Shown one piece after another: positions 4,753 through 5,781 of a stretch of DNA of 5,781 nt. The notes below the pieces were generated by a model. The model searched no databases. It saw only the letters and a program-made list of their open reading frames with translations, and was not told the DNA's origin. Source of the stretch: Clostridia bacterium (GTDB taxonomy: Bacteria > Bacillota_A > Clostridia > Christensenellales > Aristaeellaceae); NCBI GenBank assembly GCA_017481065.1, contig JAFUPT010000135.1, forward strand, positions 1 through 5,781, given 5' to 3'. How positions within the stretch are numbered: position 1 is the first letter of the stretch; each line of letters starts with the position of its first letter. A program made the translations under genes and the position numbers.

Positions 4753-5781
4753 ATGAAGAATACAAACAAACGCGGCGCAATCATCTCCGCGATCATCATT
4801 CTCGCCATCTATGTGGGCGTGTTTGTGGCAGAACAGCTGGTTCCCGCCACCTCCATGCTCTTCACCGTGCTCAAGAAGGGCGCCACTTATGCCCTCGTAG
4901 CCGTATCCATGAACCTGCTCAACGGCTTCACCGGCCTGTTTTCCCTGGGCCAGGCGGGCTTCATGCTGATCGGCGCATACACCTTTGCGATCTTCACCAT
5001 CCCGGCCTCCCAGCGCGCCGTTGTTTACCAGTATTATGATGGCGGCCTGGTGCAGTTTGCCCTGCCCGTGATTCCTGCGCTGATTCTGGCCGGCCTGGTT
5101 GCCGCGCTGTTTGCGCTGCTGATCGGCCTGCCGGTGCTGCGCCTGAAGAGCGATTACCTCGCCATCGCCACCCTGGGCTTTGCCGAAATCATGCGCTCGG
5201 TTTTCCAGTGGGATAAGCTGGGCCCGATCACCAATGGATCGAACATGCTGCGCCTGTTCCCCACCTTCAATGATTTCAACATCCGCAATGCCGAGGGCGA
5301 GGTAGTGGTGTATCTCTCCACGCTGATTCCCTTCATCATCGCGGGCGTATGCATCGCCATCATCGTGCTGATCATCCGCTCCACCTATGGCCGCTCCTTC
5401 ATTGCCATCCGCGATGACGAGGTGGCAGCCGAGGCCATGGGCATCAACCTTGCCCGCCACAAGAGATGGGCATTCTGCATCAGCTCCTTCTTCGCGGGCA
5501 TCGGCGGCGCAATGCTGGCCATGTATGCAAACAGCGTGCAGGCCAAGAGCTTTACCTCTGCAATGACCTATGAAATCCTGCTGATGGTGGTTATCGGCGG
5601 CATCGGCTCCGTAACCGGCAGCTGCATCTCCAGCTTCCTGTTCGTTGCCTGCAGCGAATGGTGGCTGCGTTTCCTGGACCAGAAGCAGTTCATCGGCGAC
5701 TGGGAGGTTCCGCTGCTGGGCTCCGGCTTCCGCATGGTTGTGTTCAGCCTGATCATCATGGTGGTTGTGCTGTTCTTCCGC
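4753..5781 (+). CDS. livM: Branched-chain amino acid type ABC transporter, permease LivM (C-terminus cut by window end)
   Basis: An open frame of 343 codons runs off the window end; family members usually end within a few tens of residues after the VVLFFR reached here, so most of the protein is present. About eight or nine hydrophobic segments are visible. LivM landmarks are NLLNGFTGLFSLGQAGFM (54-71), GLPVLRLKSDYLAIATLGF (125-143), TNGSN (160-164, where TGGS or TGGA is usual), YGRSFIAIRDDEVAAEAMGI (212-231), FAGIGGAML (247-255) and VVIGGIGSVTGS (279-290). The ATG at 4753 follows GAGGTGA (4741-4747) by 5 nt. That site overlaps the livH stop codon, so translation is probably coupled. It forms the importer channel with LivH. 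ATPase genes livG and livF would be expected next, beyond the window. Confidence 0.93.
   Translation, partial: MKNTNKRGAIISAIIILAIYVGVFVAEQLVPATSMLFTVLKKGATYALVAVSMNLLNGFTGLFSLGQAGFMLIGAYTFAIFTIPASQRAVVYQYYDGGLVQFALPVIPALILAGLVAALFALLIGLPVLRLKSDYLAIATLGFAEIMRSVFQWDKLGPITNGSNMLRLFPTFNDFNIRNAEGEVVVYLSTLIPFIIAGVCIAIIVLIIRSTYGRSFIAIRDDEVAAEAMGINLARHKRWAFCISSFFAGIGGAMLAMYANSVQAKSFTSAMTYEILLMVVIGGIGSVTGSCISSFLFVACSEWWLRFLDQKQFIGDWEVPLLGSGFRMVVFSLIIMVVVLFFR

Noticed and set aside
3999..4808. Long minus-strand open frame opposite livH
   Set aside because: Antisense to secure permease motifs; the translation is His/Gly/Asp-rich low complexity, typical of a shadow frame.
4696..5460. Long minus-strand open frame opposite livM
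   Set aside because: Antisense to LivM motifs, His/Gly/Asp-rich, and with no plausible start signal.

Overview
The window looks like chromosomal DNA from a Gram-positive-type gut anaerobe of the class Clostridia. This is an inference, probably Oscillospiraceae- or Christensenellales-like. It rests on moderately GC-rich genes with C-ending codons, strong AGGAGG-type ribosome binding sites, a sigma/anti-sigma pair of a style common in these bacteria, and short GC-rich palindromic intergenic elements that I recall from such genomes. No marker gene fixes the taxon.

Left flank (1-305): no gene. It holds a dense run of palindromes: three GC-rich hairpins at 11-90, a near-ideal bidirectional intrinsic terminator at 102-134, a two-hairpin repeat at 155-191 and another at 244-265. 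The terminator can end the leftward operon described next.

Leftward operon (2164 down to 306): an ECF-type promoter (AACC, 16 nt, CGTCTA) drives a small ECF sigma factor (1634-2101). A membrane-anchored, probable anti-sigma/sensor protein (306-1637) overlaps it by 4 nt (ATGA). The predicted outer part of that protein carries two modules with identical H-x4-C-x21-C-x2-C spacing on Pro/Thr-rich linkers. Promoter type and gene order suggest autoregulation. This is the least ordinary part of the window.

Divergent intergenic region (2165-2577): AT-rich. It contains a pair of near-identical 15-bp sites 80 bp apart, a CodY-like box, and a sigma-A-type promoter (TTGCAA, 17 nt, TATAAT) pointing right.

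Rightward operon (2578 to beyond 5781): genes for a branched-chain amino acid type (HAAT family) ABC importer, in the order livK (secreted binding protein), livH (permease) and livM (permease, cut off by the window end close to its C-terminus). ATPase genes livG and livF would be expected just outside the window. A stable hairpin between livK and livH fits the usual excess of binding protein over permease. LivK has a signal peptide but no lipobox cysteine, which is odd for a Gram-positive importer.

I see no CRISPR array, tRNA, rRNA, insertion sequence or phage gene. The liv operon is ordinary. The tandem-module sensor protein and the intergenic motifs are the items worth following up.
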